Shown here: one piece after another, positions 1 through 9,217 of the stretch
Layout: each line of letters begins with the position of its first letter
How positions within the stretch are numbered: the first letter of the stretch is position 1
Assembly (NCBI GenBank): GCA_017848965.1
Contig: JAFIHA010000004.1
Span: 1 to 52,475 of the forward strand
DNA from: Dechloromonas aromatica (nom. nud.)
GTDB lineage: Bacteria > Pseudomonadota > Gammaproteobacteria > Burkholderiales > Rhodocyclaceae
Direction of reading: 5' to 3'
Length of the DNA stretch: 52,475 nucleotides
The notes under the pieces: generated by a model
The model's database searches: none
The model's input: the letters and a program-made list of their open reading frames with translations, nothing else
Told to the model about the DNA's origin: nothing
Translations under genes and position numbers: made by a program

Positions 1-528
1 GACGCGGTTGGCTTCGATACCCTTGGCAACCAGGTATTCCTTGACCGCGGCAGCGCGCTTCTCGGACAGCTTCTGGTTGTAGGCGGCACCGCCGATGCGG
101 TCGGTGTGGCCGACGGCGAGGATCACTTCGAGCTTGATCTGACCGGCCTTGGCAACCAGTTCGTCGAGCTTGGCCTTGCCTTCCGGACGCAGCACAGCCT
201 TGTTGAAGTCGAACAGCGCGTCAGCGGCGACGGTGACCTTTTCGCCAGTCGGCTTGACGCCGGCGACGGCGGCTGCGGCAGCAGCGGCCGGCGCGACCGG
301 CTTGCCTTCACAGGCGGCCTTCGGCAGCAGGTCGCGGTCGCATTCGCAACCGGCCTTGTCGGCGGCGGCGGCAGCCGGGGTCCAGTAGCCGGTGCGCCAG
401 CAGAGGCCGAAACCGCTCTTGGCGACGACGTCGCGCTGGTCGATGACATAGACACGTTCCTGGGCGACAGCCGAGAAACCGATACCCGCGAGCAGGGCAA
501 CAGCGATGGATTTCTTAACGAGGTTCAT
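1..528 (-). CDS. OmpA-family outer membrane/peptidoglycan-associated protein (3' end outside window)
   Basis: Reading leftward from the ATG at 528-526, 176 codons are present before the window ends. The N-terminus is a typical Sec signal (MNLVKKSIAVALLAGIGFSA, then VAQ). Next comes a short cysteine-containing segment (GFGLCWRTGYWTP, CECD) and an Ala/Pro-rich linker. From about residue 105 an OmpA C-terminal peptidoglycan-binding domain begins: LFDFNKAVLRPEG, then the GHTD-IGG motif and YNQKLSEKRAAAVKEYL. Such proteins tie the outer membrane to peptidoglycan. There is no room for a full eight-stranded OmpA barrel before the domain, so this is a short OmpA-like protein. The start is fixed by the signal peptide; the Shine-Dalgarno is weak. 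Confidence 0.9.
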   Translation of the reverse strand, partial: MNLVKKSIAVALLAGIGFSAVAQERVYVIDQRDVVAKSGFGLCWRTGYWTPAAAAADKAGCECDRDLLPKAACEGKPVAPAAAAAAAVAGVKPTGEKVTVAADALFDFNKAVLRPEGKAKLDELVAKAGQIKLEVILAVGHTDRIGGAAYNQKLSEKRAAAVKEYLVAKGIEANRV

Positions 529-568
529 GATTTTCCCGAGGAAAAGTTGTTGTTAGGAGGTACGGGAC

Positions 569-599
569 ATTCTATTACGAATCGTCACCAAGGCGCCAA
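569..599 (-). promoter_or_regulatory. possible promoter of the OmpA-family gene
   Basis: On the minus strand TAGAAT (574-569) lies 19 bp downstream of TTGGCG (599-594), about 40 nt ahead of the ATG at 528. The spacing is longer than ideal, so this is only a candidate. Confidence 0.25.
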
Positions 600-623
600 G
601 CGGGAAGCACCGGACAAAGCGAC

Positions 624-2729
624 TTGACGCGATATCATGGCATTCTTGCAACGCTGCGGTCGCCCCGCCAACTGCCTTTGCTCAAATCGCTGACCCAACT
701 GCTCCGTCGCCTGCGTCCGCGCGCCGCCGCTGCCGACCAACGCCTGCTCGATACCCTGGCGGCGTTCCGCAACGAACAGGCCGACGAACTCAGCCTGCTG
801 CGCCGCCTGATCGCCGCGCTGCGCCCGGCGCATGCCGGCGACGAAGGGACACCGGCGCGCTACGCGCTGCTCCTCGAATGCCTCGAACAGGACGCCACGC
901 TCGCCGCCGCCTTCCGTCACCACGTCCTCACCTTCATCGGCAGCCGCCGGCTGCTGACCTTCTTCACCGACAGCGGCATCCTGCCCGGCACCGGCTTCTT
1001 CTCCGAATGGTGGCGCATCCTCGGCAACCGGCTGCTGCCGGAGGCGCCGGACGAACGGCGGATGCGCGATTGCCTGCAACTGATCTTCGAACGGCGCGAC
1101 GACTGGCGCTGGCTGGAAGCCATCCCGGCACCGCTGGCGCAGCGCTTCTGGACGGTGCTGGCGCCGGCCGAGGATTTCCGCGACCTCGACCGGCGCGGCG
1201 TCCAGGAACAGATGCTCGACGCCATCCTGCTCCTCGCCCACCGCGTCAGCGGCCTCGGCGTCGAGGACGAGCTGATGCGCGCCTCGCCCAACCTTGACGA
1301 CGACGCGCCGCGCTTCATCGCCCTTTCGGCGGAAGCGCTGGACTTCGTCAGCGCCTTCCGCGCCGGCCTCGACGGCGACGCCGAGCGTTTCGACAAGGGC
1401 GACCAGTTGCAGGTCATCGTCGACCAGTGCCAGGACACCCTGAAGCGCATCCGCAAGCGAGCGCTCACCATCGGCACCAGCCTGCATCTTTCCTACCTGC
1501 TGACGCGCGGCGAGCAAAGCCTGCAGCGGCTGGCCGAGCTGGTTGCCATCCTCACCGCCGGCCTGCGCCAGGTGCCGCACGAACAGGCGATCAGCCAGTG
1601 GGCGGTCTTCGCACGCGCCGTCTTCCTCGCCGAAAACCGCCGCCACAGCCTGCGCCACTACCTCGGCCAACTGTCCGGCGTGCTTGCCGTACGCGTCACC
1701 GAGAACGCCGCCCGCTCCGGCGAGCATTACATCTGCGACACGCCGGCCGACTACCGCAAGATGTGGCGTTCGGCGGCCGGCGCCGGCGTCCTGATCGGCG
1801 TCATGGCGCTGCTCAAGATCAAGGCGGCGACGCTGCATGCCCCGCCCTTCGTCGAGGCTTTCCTGTTCAGCATGATCTACGGGCTCGGCTTCGTGCTCAT
1901 CTTCCTGCTCGGCTTCACCGTCGCCACCAAGCAGCCGGCGATGACCGCGCAGACGCTGGCCGGCCTGCTCGGCGAACTGAAACCGAACCGCAGCGCCGAA
2001 CTCGAACGCGTCGCCGACGTCGCCGCCGCGGTCAGCCGCAGCCAGTTGGCGGCGATCTTCGGCAACGTCGTGGTCGCTTTCCCGGTCGCCCTGCTGGTCG
2101 GCCTCGCCTTCACCCTGCTCGGCGGCGAGGCGGTCGGCCCGGACAAGGCGGTGCACCTGCTGGGCGACCTCGACCCGCTGTCGTGGGCAATCCCGCACGC
2201 CGCCATCGCCGGCTTCTACCTTTTCCTGTCCGGGCTGATCAGCGGCTACTTCGATAACCGCGCCGCCTACGCCGACATCGGCCGCCGCATCGGCCACCTG
2301 CGCTGGCTGCGCGCCCTCGCCGGGCGCGCCCGCGCCGAGCGCATCGGCTGTTACATCGAGGATCGCCTGGGCGGCATCATGGGGAATTTCCTGTTCGGCT
2401 GCATGCTCGGCTCGACCGGCATGCTCGGCGCCATGCTCGGCCTGCCGCTCGACATCCGCCACATCGCCTTCTCCTCGGCCAACCTCGGCTACGCGCTGGG
2501 CGGCCTCGATTACGCGATCGCCTGGCAGGCGTTGCTGCTCGGCGTCCTCGGCGTCGCCCTGATCGGCCTCACCAACCTCGGCGTCAGCTTCGCGCTGGCG
2601 CTGCGCACGGCGATGCGCGCGCGGCGCATCGAGTTCGCCCACTGGGGGCCGCTGCTCGGCGCCATCGGCCGCCGCCTGCGCCGCCAGCCGGGCAGCTTCC
2701 TGCGCCCGCCGCGGCCACCCGCCGCCTGA
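624..2729 (+). CDS. Gcr-type 'site-specific recombinase' family integral membrane protein (PF10136)
   Basis: 701 residues. The protein matches the family named after gonococcal Gcr: a soluble alpha-helical N-terminal half (residues about 1-370, with LLRRLIAALRP and TGFFSEWWRILGNRLLPEAP) and a C-terminal half with several hydrophobic helices (about 385-415, 420-440, 485-510, 525-550, 590-690). No tyrosine- or serine-recombinase catalytic signature is visible, so the family name may not reflect its function. The likely start is TTG at 624; another in-frame TTG lies at 678, and neither has a good Shine-Dalgarno. tamA starts 2 bp after its stop, so this gene heads a three-gene unit with tamA and tamB. 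Confidence 0.8.
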   Translation: MTRYHGILATLRSPRQLPLLKSLTQLLRRLRPRAAAADQRLLDTLAAFRNEQADELSLLRRLIAALRPAHAGDEGTPARYALLLECLEQDATLAAAFRHHVLTFIGSRRLLTFFTDSGILPGTGFFSEWWRILGNRLLPEAPDERRMRDCLQLIFERRDDWRWLEAIPAPLAQRFWTVLAPAEDFRDLDRRGVQEQMLDAILLLAHRVSGLGVEDELMRASPNLDDDAPRFIALSAEALDFVSAFRAGLDGDAERFDKGDQLQVIVDQCQDTLKRIRKRALTIGTSLHLSYLLTRGEQSLQRLAELVAILTAGLRQVPHEQAISQWAVFARAVFLAENRRHSLRHYLGQLSGVLAVRVTENAARSGEHYICDTPADYRKMWRSAAGAGVLIGVMALLKIKAATLHAPPFVEAFLFSMIYGLGFVLIFLLGFTVATKQPAMTAQTLAGLLGELKPNRSAELERVADVAAAVSRSQLAAIFGNVVVAFPVALLVGLAFTLLGGEAVGPDKAVHLLGDLDPLSWAIPHAAIAGFYLFLSGLISGYFDNRAAYADIGRRIGHLRWLRALAGRARAERIGCYIEDRLGGIMGNFLFGCMLGSTGMLGAMLGLPLDIRHIAFSSANLGYALGGLDYAIAWQALLLGVLGVALIGLTNLGVSFALALRTAMRARRIEFAHWGPLLGAIGRRLRRQPGSFLRPPRPPAA

Positions 2730-2731
2730 CG

Positions 2732-4405
2732 ATGCGGCGCCGCGCCGGCCTGCCTGCCCTGCTCCTCTGCTGCGCGCTGCCCGCCGCCGCGCAGTGGCGG
2801 GTCGAAGCGCCCGACGGGCTGGCCGGCCGCATCTCGCCCTTCCTCACCGAACACACCGGGCGCCAGGGGGCTCGCGCGCTGGGCGAGGAAATCCTCGCCA
2901 CCGAAGGTTATTTCACGCCGCAGATCGAAATCGCCGACGGCGATGCCGGGCTGACGCTGAAGATCGACCCCGGCCCGCGCACCCGCATCGCCGAAGTCGA
3001 CCTCGCCATCGCCGGCCCGCTCGACCCGGCGCGCCGCGAGGCGCTGCTTGCCGGCTGGCGGCTGCCGGTCGGCCAGCCCTTCCGTCAGGCCGACTGGAAC
3101 GACGCCAAGCAGCAGGTGCTGGCCGAACTGCTCGCCGTCGAACACGCCGCCGCCCGCCTCGACGACAGCGCGGCGACGATCGACGCCGCAACGCAGCGGG
3201 CGACGCTGCGCGCCCATTACGATGCCGGCCCGCGCTACCGCTACGGCGAACTGCGCATCAATGGCCTGCACCGCTTCCCGCCCGAACTGGTCGCCCGCTA
3301 CAACCGCCAGGTGCGGGCCGGGCGACCTTACCGCGCCGAGGACCTGCACCTGCTCGCCAGCCAGTTGCAGGCGACGCCCTACTTCGCCAGCGCCCGCGCC
3401 GAACTCGACCTGGATGCCGCCAGTGTCGACGCCGACGGCAACGCGACGGTCCCGGTCGACCTGCGGCTGCGCGAACGCCCCGGTCACCGCGCCGGTTTCG
3501 GCGCCGGCTTCAGTTCGAACACCGGCGCCCGCGTCGAGGCCAACTACCAGACGCCGAACTTCCTCAACCAGGCCTGGGAATTCACCGGCGGCCTGCGTCT
3601 CGAACAGAAGCGGCAGACCCTCTACGGCGACGTCTTCCTGCCGCCGGACGCCAGCCAGCGCCGGCACGGTTTCGGCTTCGCGCAGGAAACCAGCGACATC
3701 GAGGACCTGCGCACCGAACGTCATGCTTTCGGCGTGCAGAGCATCCAGCAGCGCGGCAGCGTCGAGCAGCGGCTGTCGCTCAACTGGCAGCGCGAGCGGC
3801 GCTCGCCGGACGGCGCCGACAGCGTCACCAGCCGGGCGCTGGTCGCCAACGCCACGTGGACCTGGCGCGCCGTCGACAACCCGCTCGACCCGCGCGCCGG
3901 CCTGGTAGTCCAGTTGAGCCTCGGCGGTGCCGCCCGTGCCCTGCTTTCCGACGCCAATTTCGTGCGCACCCACGGTCGCGTCCAGTACTACCTGCCCGTC
4001 GGCAGGCGCGACACCCTGGCGCTGCGCGGCGAACTTGGCCGCACCTTCGCCGACAGCCGCCTGCACGTGCCGCAGGATTACCTGTTCCGCACCGGCGGCA
4101 CCGGCTCGGTGCGCGGCTACGCCTACCAGAGCCTCGGCATCCGCGAGGGCACGGCGACCGTCGGCGGCCGCTACATGGCCGTCGCCAGCGCCGAGTACAC
4201 GCACTGGCTGAACGACGACTGGGGCGTCGCCGCCTTCATCGACGCCGGCGACGCCGTCGATGCCCTCGCCGACGCCCGCCTCGCCGTCGGCTACGGGCTC
4301 GGCGTGCGCTGGCGCAGCCCGGCCGGGCCGATCGGCGCCGACCTCGGCTACGGCGAACGCGAACGCGCCGTGCAACTGCATTTCTCGCTGGCAATCCCGT
4401 TCTGA
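2732..4405 (+). CDS. tamA: TamA, outer membrane Omp85-family translocation/assembly protein
   Basis: 557 residues: signal peptide (MRRRAGLPALLLCCALPAAA), a periplasmic region with POTRA-like folds to about residue 245, then an Omp85 barrel. The barrel carries the diagnostic L6 motif GGTGSVRGY (about residue 455) and ends in FSLAIPF with the C-terminal Phe typical of outer membrane proteins. The length is close to that of TamA and shorter than BamA, which has five POTRA domains. TamA works with the inner-membrane-anchored TamB in outer membrane protein insertion or lipid transport. tamB starts 2 bp after its stop, which strongly supports the assignment. Confidence 0.93.
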   Translation: MRRRAGLPALLLCCALPAAAQWRVEAPDGLAGRISPFLTEHTGRQGARALGEEILATEGYFTPQIEIADGDAGLTLKIDPGPRTRIAEVDLAIAGPLDPARREALLAGWRLPVGQPFRQADWNDAKQQVLAELLAVEHAAARLDDSAATIDAATQRATLRAHYDAGPRYRYGELRINGLHRFPPELVARYNRQVRAGRPYRAEDLHLLASQLQATPYFASARAELDLDAASVDADGNATVPVDLRLRERPGHRAGFGAGFSSNTGARVEANYQTPNFLNQAWEFTGGLRLEQKRQTLYGDVFLPPDASQRRHGFGFAQETSDIEDLRTERHAFGVQSIQQRGSVEQRLSLNWQRERRSPDGADSVTSRALVANATWTWRAVDNPLDPRAGLVVQLSLGGAARALLSDANFVRTHGRVQYYLPVGRRDTLALRGELGRTFADSRLHVPQDYLFRTGGTGSVRGYAYQSLGIREGTATVGGRYMAVASAEYTHWLNDDWGVAAFIDAGDAVDALADARLAVGYGLGVRWRSPAGPIGADLGYGERERAVQLHFSLAIPF

Positions 4406-4407
4406 TC

Positions 4408-7400
4408 ATGAAACGCCGCCTTGCCACCCTCGCCCTGCTCGTTCTCCTGCCGCTTGCCGGCCTCACCTGGCTGGCCGGCACCGGCAGCGGCCTGCGCGCG
4501 CTGACCGGCCTCGCCAGCACGGCCAGCGGCGGCCGCCTGCAGTTCGCCGGCGTCGACGGCCGCCTCGCCGGCCCGCTGCAGATCGCCGAAGTGCAATGGC
4601 AAGACGGCGAGCAGCACATCACCATCAGCCAACTGCAACTCGCCTGGTCGCCGGCTGCGCTGAGCGACGGCCGGCTGCAGGTCGACGCGCTGACGATCGG
4701 CGAACTGCGCATCGACAGCCCGGCGCAGCAGACGCCGACGCCAGCGCCCGCCGACCTGCGCCTGCCGCTGGCGCTTGCCGTCGACCGCCTGGAAATCGCC
4801 GCCGTGCACTACAACGGCAGCGCCCTGGCCAACGACCTGCACGCCCGCCTGGCCAGCGACGGCCGCCAGCATCGCCTGGTCGCGCTCAGCCTGCGCAGCG
4901 GCGACGTCGTCATCGCCGGCGACGGCGAAATCGACGGCCTCGCCCCCTTCACCCTGCGCGCCGACCTCGCCGTGCACGGCCAACTGGCCGAGCGGCCGCT
5001 CGCCCTCGACCTTCACGCCGCCGGCCCGCTCGCCCAACTGCCGCTGCGCCTGCAGGCGAAAAGCGGCATCGCCGGCGACGGCGAGGTACTGCTGACGCCG
5101 TTCGCCGCCCAGCCCTTCGCCAGCGCCCGCATCGACCTCAGCGACATTGACCCGGCCGCCTGGCAGGCCGCGCTGCCCAGCGCCCGGCTCGCCGCCCGCA
5201 TCGATATCGCGCCGACCGGCGACGGTGTGAGCGCCCGCTTCCAGATCAGCAACAGCCGTCCCGGCCCGCTCGACCGCCAGGCACTGCCGTTCACCGAGCT
5301 GGCCGGCGCAGCCACCTGGCAGGCCGGCCGCCTGCAACTGCCGGCGCTGCGCCTGACGCTCGCCGGCGGCGGCGAACTGCAAGGGCGCGGCGACTGGCAG
5401 GGCGAACAGGACGGCAGCCTGCATCTCGAATTGACCGCCAGCCGCCTCGACGCCGGCCGCCTGCTCGCCGCATTGCGGCCGACCCGGCTGGCCGGCACGA
5501 TCAAGGCCGAACTGGGCGCCAACGCCCAGCAGGTCCGCGTCGACCTGGCCGACCCGCGCTTTCGCCTGCGCGCCGCGGTCGAGCACGCGGCGGCGACGGT
5601 GCGCGTCGAACAACTCGAACTGGCGGCCGGCGACGCCCGCCTGCAGGCAAGCGGCAAGCTGCACACCGGCGACCTCAGCTTTAGCGCCGACGCCCGCCTT
5701 GACCGCTTCGACCCGGCACGTTTCGCCGCGCTGCCGGCGGCGACGTTGAACGCGACGCTACAGGCGAGCGGCCGCCTCGGCTCAAAACCAGTGGTGGACG
5801 GCGAATTCGCGCTGCGCGACAGCCGCTTCCGCGACCAGCCGGTGAGCGGCCAGGGCAAGTTGCGCCTGGCCTGGCCGCTGCTCAGCGACGTCGACCTGCA
5901 ACTGGCGCTGGCCGGCAACCGGCTGCAGGCGAACGGCGCCTTCGGCCGCGCCGACGACCGCCTGAGCGTCGTCATCGACGCCCCGCAACTCGCCGCGCTC
6001 GGCGGCGAAGGCGGCATTGCCGGCCGCCTCGAACTCGGCGGCACGCTCGAGCGCCCCAGCCTCAGCGCCAGCCTGCAGGCGGCGACGCTCGGCCTGCCGG
6101 GCAGCTTCCGGCTGCGCGGCCTCAAGCTCGACAGCCAGCTCGGCGCCGACGACGACGCAGCGCTCAAACTCCAGCTCGGCGTCGACGAGATCGGCGACGG
6201 CCACAGCATGAACTGGGCGCAGGCGCTGCAACTGACGGTCGACGGCAGCCGGCGCAGCCACCGCCTGCGCCTGACCGGCAAGCTGAGCGGCGGCGAGCGC
6301 CTGCAACTGGCGGCCAGCGGCGGCCTGAGCGAGATGCGCTGGCAGGGCCAGCTCGACGAGCTGACGGTGAACGCCCACGATGCCGCGCGCAACCTGCGCC
6401 TGCTCGCCCCGGCCGCCGTGCGCCTGGCCGGCGACGGCTGGTCGCTCGGCCCGCTGCGCCTGGCCGGCACGCCGCTCGACTGGCAGGCAACACTCGCCGC
6501 CAGCGCCGACGCCAGCCGCCTGCAGGCCGAACTGCAAGCCAGCGGCAGCCGCGTCGGCAAAGTCGACGCCCAACTCGAGGCGACGCTCGCCAGCCCCTGG
6601 CAGCTTGCCACCGACCGCCCCTGGCAGGGCCGCTTCGACGCCGCGATCAACGACCTCGCCTGGCTCGGCGAACTGCTCGGCGAGCAGTGGCGCAGCGCCG
6701 GCGAACTGAAGGCGGCGCTGCGCCTGGCCGGCACGCCGGGGCGGCCGCAACTCGCGGGTACGGTGCACGGCAGCCGGCTGGCGGTGAGCGACACGGAAAG
6801 CGGCATGCGCCTCGAACAGGGCGAACTCGCCGCCGAGATCGCCGACAACCGCCTGCAACTGCGCCGCTTCGTTTTCGTCAGCCCGCACCAGCCGCTACCG
6901 CGCCCGCTGCGCCAGCGTCTGGGCGACGCGGCGGCGGCCCAGAGCGCGCCGGGCAAACTGGAAGTCACCGGCAGCATCGCCATCGACCCGGCGAGCAGCG
7001 ACGGCCATGCCAATCTCGACGTCGTCCTCGACCGGGTTGGCGTCCGCCAGCGTCCGGACCAGTGGCTGAACCTTTCCGGCCAGGGCAAGCTGAGCTGGCA
7101 GCAGGCGGCGCTCGGCCTGCGCGGCCAGCTTGCGGTCGATGCCGCCTGGTGGCAGATGGCGCCGGCCGGGGCGCCGCGCCTATCGGACGACGTCATCGTC
7201 CAGCGCCCGGGGCAGAAAACCACCGCCAGCCCCCGGGCGCGCCTCGACCTCGACCTGGAAATCGGCCTCGGTCGCCACTTCCTGTTCGACGGCAGCGGCC
7301 TGTCCACCCGGCTGGCCGGCAGCCTGCGGCTGACCGCCAGCGGCCGCGACCTGCCGCGCGCCAGCGGCACCATCCGCACCCGCGACGGCCGCTTCGACGC

Positions 7401-8046
7401 CTACGGCCAGCAACTGGAAATCGAGCGCGGCGAACTGCGCTTCCAGGGCCTGCCGGAGAACCCGGCGCTCGACGTGCGCGCCGTGCGCAAGGGGCTGAGC
7501 GTCGAAGCCGGCGTGCAGATTTCCGGCACGGCGCAGAAACCGGTGCTGCGCCTGGTCTCCGATCCCGAACTGCCGGACGCCGAGAAACTCTCCTGGCTGG
7601 TCCTCGGCCACGGCCCGGAAGGTACCGGCAGCGGCGACGCCAGCGTCCTGCTCGCGGCCGCCGCCGGCCTGCTCGGCAACGACTCCGGAAAACTGGTGCA
7701 GCAGTTGAAGCGCAGCTTCGGCATCGACGAGTTCGGCGTCCGCCAGGGCAGCCTCGACGGCAGCGGCCGCCAGGCCGGCAGCCGGATCGCCGGCGGCAGC
7801 GTGGATACGACGACCAGCACCGGCCAGCAGATCTTCAGCATCGGCAAGCGCCTGACCGAAACAGCAACGCTCGGCTACGAGCAGTCGCTGGGCACCGCCG
7901 ACAGCATCGTCCGCCTGTCGGTGGCGCTGACCCGCGACATCACGCTGATCGGCCGTGCCGGCAGCGACAATGCGGTCGATGTCTTCTACACCCTCACCTG
8001 GGGTCTTCCGCCGTCGCGGCGGGGGCGGCGGGAAGCGGCGCCTTGA
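4408..8046 (+). CDS. tamB: TamB, inner-membrane-anchored AsmA/TamB-like translocation protein
   Basis: 1212 residues. Start ATG at 4408, 2 bp after the tamA stop; the reading frame is open upstream, but only as antisense-like shadow inside tamA. An N-terminal anchor (LATLALLVLLPLAGLTWLAG) is followed by a very long repetitive stretch of alternating hydrophobic and polar residues (LRLAGTPGRPQL, GGTLERPSL, ISGTAQKPVLRL) typical of the beta-helical groove of TamB/YtfN, and by the C-terminal TamB domain ending FYTLTWGL. The last 53 bp overlap the 3' end of the convergent antiporter gene. It partners TamA. Confidence 0.93.
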   Translation: MKRRLATLALLVLLPLAGLTWLAGTGSGLRALTGLASTASGGRLQFAGVDGRLAGPLQIAEVQWQDGEQHITISQLQLAWSPAALSDGRLQVDALTIGELRIDSPAQQTPTPAPADLRLPLALAVDRLEIAAVHYNGSALANDLHARLASDGRQHRLVALSLRSGDVVIAGDGEIDGLAPFTLRADLAVHGQLAERPLALDLHAAGPLAQLPLRLQAKSGIAGDGEVLLTPFAAQPFASARIDLSDIDPAAWQAALPSARLAARIDIAPTGDGVSARFQISNSRPGPLDRQALPFTELAGAATWQAGRLQLPALRLTLAGGGELQGRGDWQGEQDGSLHLELTASRLDAGRLLAALRPTRLAGTIKAELGANAQQVRVDLADPRFRLRAAVEHAAATVRVEQLELAAGDARLQASGKLHTGDLSFSADARLDRFDPARFAALPAATLNATLQASGRLGSKPVVDGEFALRDSRFRDQPVSGQGKLRLAWPLLSDVDLQLALAGNRLQANGAFGRADDRLSVVIDAPQLAALGGEGGIAGRLELGGTLERPSLSASLQAATLGLPGSFRLRGLKLDSQLGADDDAALKLQLGVDEIGDGHSMNWAQALQLTVDGSRRSHRLRLTGKLSGGERLQLAASGGLSEMRWQGQLDELTVNAHDAARNLRLLAPAAVRLAGDGWSLGPLRLAGTPLDWQATLAASADASRLQAELQASGSRVGKVDAQLEATLASPWQLATDRPWQGRFDAAINDLAWLGELLGEQWRSAGELKAALRLAGTPGRPQLAGTVHGSRLAVSDTESGMRLEQGELAAEIADNRLQLRRFVFVSPHQPLPRPLRQRLGDAAAAQSAPGKLEVTGSIAIDPASSDGHANLDVVLDRVGVRQRPDQWLNLSGQGKLSWQQAALGLRGQLAVDAAWWQMAPAGAPRLSDDVIVQRPGQKTTASPRARLDLDLEIGLGRHFLFDGSGLSTRLAGSLRLTASGRDLPRASGTIRTRDGRFDAYGQQLEIERGELRFQGLPENPALDVRAVRKGLSVEAGVQISGTAQKPVLRLVSDPELPDAEKLSWLVLGHGPEGTGSGDASVLLAAAAGLLGNDSGKLVQQLKRSFGIDEFGVRQGSLDGSGRQAGSRIAGGSVDTTTSTGQQIFSIGKRLTETATLGYEQSLGTADSIVRLSVALTRDITLIGRAGSDNAVDVFYTLTWGLPPSRRGRREAAP

Positions 8047-9217
8047 ACGGCGGCATCTCGTGGCGGCGCTGGGCGACCAGGATGAGCAGGGCGGAGACGA
8101 TGACGACGATCAGCACGCTGCCGCCGACCCATTCCGGCACCGGCACCACCATGCGCGCGGTGAGGTAGAGCAGCACGGTGATCAGGCCGCGCGGCGCCAA
8201 CCACAGCAGCGACGGCGCCAGCTCGCCGCCGAAGCTGCGCAGCAGCGCGGCACGCGACAGGTAGATGATGAACAGCACGACCAGCGCGCCAAACCAGGCC
8301 TTCGGCATCGCCAGCGTGCCGAGATCGGTCCAGTAGCCGAGCAGGATGAAGAAGAAACCGCGCACGGCGAAGGTCAGTTCGAAGGCGATCGCCTTGAATT
8401 CGTTGAGTGTCGTTTCGTAGTGGTCGCTCATCCAGTGCTCGAACAACGGCACCCGGGTGATCAACAGCGGATTGTTGATGGTCAACCCGAACAGCAGGAC
8501 CATGATCAGCGGCGACAGGTAGAGCAGCTTGCCCGCCGCGTAGAGGCCGAGCAGGCCGGCGAGCAGCGGCAGGAAGCGGATCGGCCCGCGGCTGTGCATC
8601 AGGATCAGGGCCAGGCCGATGGCACAGATCACCGAAAGCACCAGCGACACCAGGCCGCCGCCGAGCAATCCCTGAACAATGCCAAGGAAGGAGCCGTCGG
8701 AATGGACCAGGGCGAAGAAGACGATGACGCCGATGATGTCGGATAGCGCGCTTTCATAGACGACGAATTCGCGCCCGTGCGCCGGCAGGAACTGGCTGTT
8801 GGGGATGGCGACAGCGCTGGAGATCAGCGCGAAAGGGACGGCGATCACCGCCGCCTTGAAGTAACCGAAGGCGAAGTAGAGCTCGATCAGTGGCGTCAGG
8901 ACGACGAAGCAGGCGAGGAAGCCGAGCCAGGCCATCCACATCGCCGCCCGCGCCGAGTACAAGCGTTCGCGCGACAGCGAGATGTCGAGGGAACCTTCGA
9001 GGACGATCAGCACCAGGCCGATGGTACCGATGATCGGCACCACCATGTCGAGGCCGGCCAGCGTCCAGCCGGCGACGTGCAGCAGCGGCTTGGTCAGCAT
9101 GCCGGCAGCGATCAGCAGGATCACCGGCGGAATCCGGTAGTGCCGGCCGGCGCGTTCGATGGCAAAGGCCACAAGGAGGATCGCCGAGGCGAACAGGATC
9201 GAAACATGAACGTTCAT
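7994..9217 (-). CDS. CPA-family cation/proton antiporter
   Basis: 407 residues with 11-13 hydrophobic segments. It has the Na+/H+ exchanger layout: EGSLDISL in an early helix (about 92-100), ALISSAVAIPNSQFL (about 149-163), then a conserved acidic pair in YESALSDIIG, the likely ion-binding site. A short basic, Ala/Pro-rich tail follows. No TrkA-N or other cytosolic domain is attached, so it is the membrane domain alone. The ATG overlaps the stop of the RND pump gene by 4 bp, so the two are translationally coupled and the antiporter is the last gene of the efflux operon. The substrate ion is not predictable. Confidence 0.85.
   Translation of the reverse strand: MNVHVSILFASAILLVAFAIERAGRHYRIPPVILLIAAGMLTKPLLHVAGWTLAGLDMVVPIIGTIGLVLIVLEGSLDISLSRERLYSARAAMWMAWLGFLACFVVLTPLIELYFAFGYFKAAVIAVPFALISSAVAIPNSQFLPAHGREFVVYESALSDIIGVIVFFALVHSDGSFLGIVQGLLGGGLVSLVLSVICAIGLALILMHSRGPIRFLPLLAGLLGLYAAGKLLYLSPLIMVLLFGLTINNPLLITRVPLFEHWMSDHYETTLNEFKAIAFELTFAVRGFFFILLGYWTDLGTLAMPKAWFGALVVLFIIYLSRAALLRSFGGELAPSLLWLAPRGLITVLLYLTARMVVPVPEWVGGSVLIVVIVSALLILVAQRRHEMPPFKAPLPAAPAATAEDPR

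Noticed and set aside
585..2642. 685-codon minus-strand open frame opposite the Gcr-type gene
   Set aside because: Acidic, Gln/Ala/Glu-rich nonsense translation; the plus-strand product has membrane helices and family similarity.
2794..4407. Long in-frame extension upstream of tamB
   Set aside because: It lies wholly inside tamA in another frame, is Arg/Pro-rich, and tamB has a proper signal anchor at 4408.
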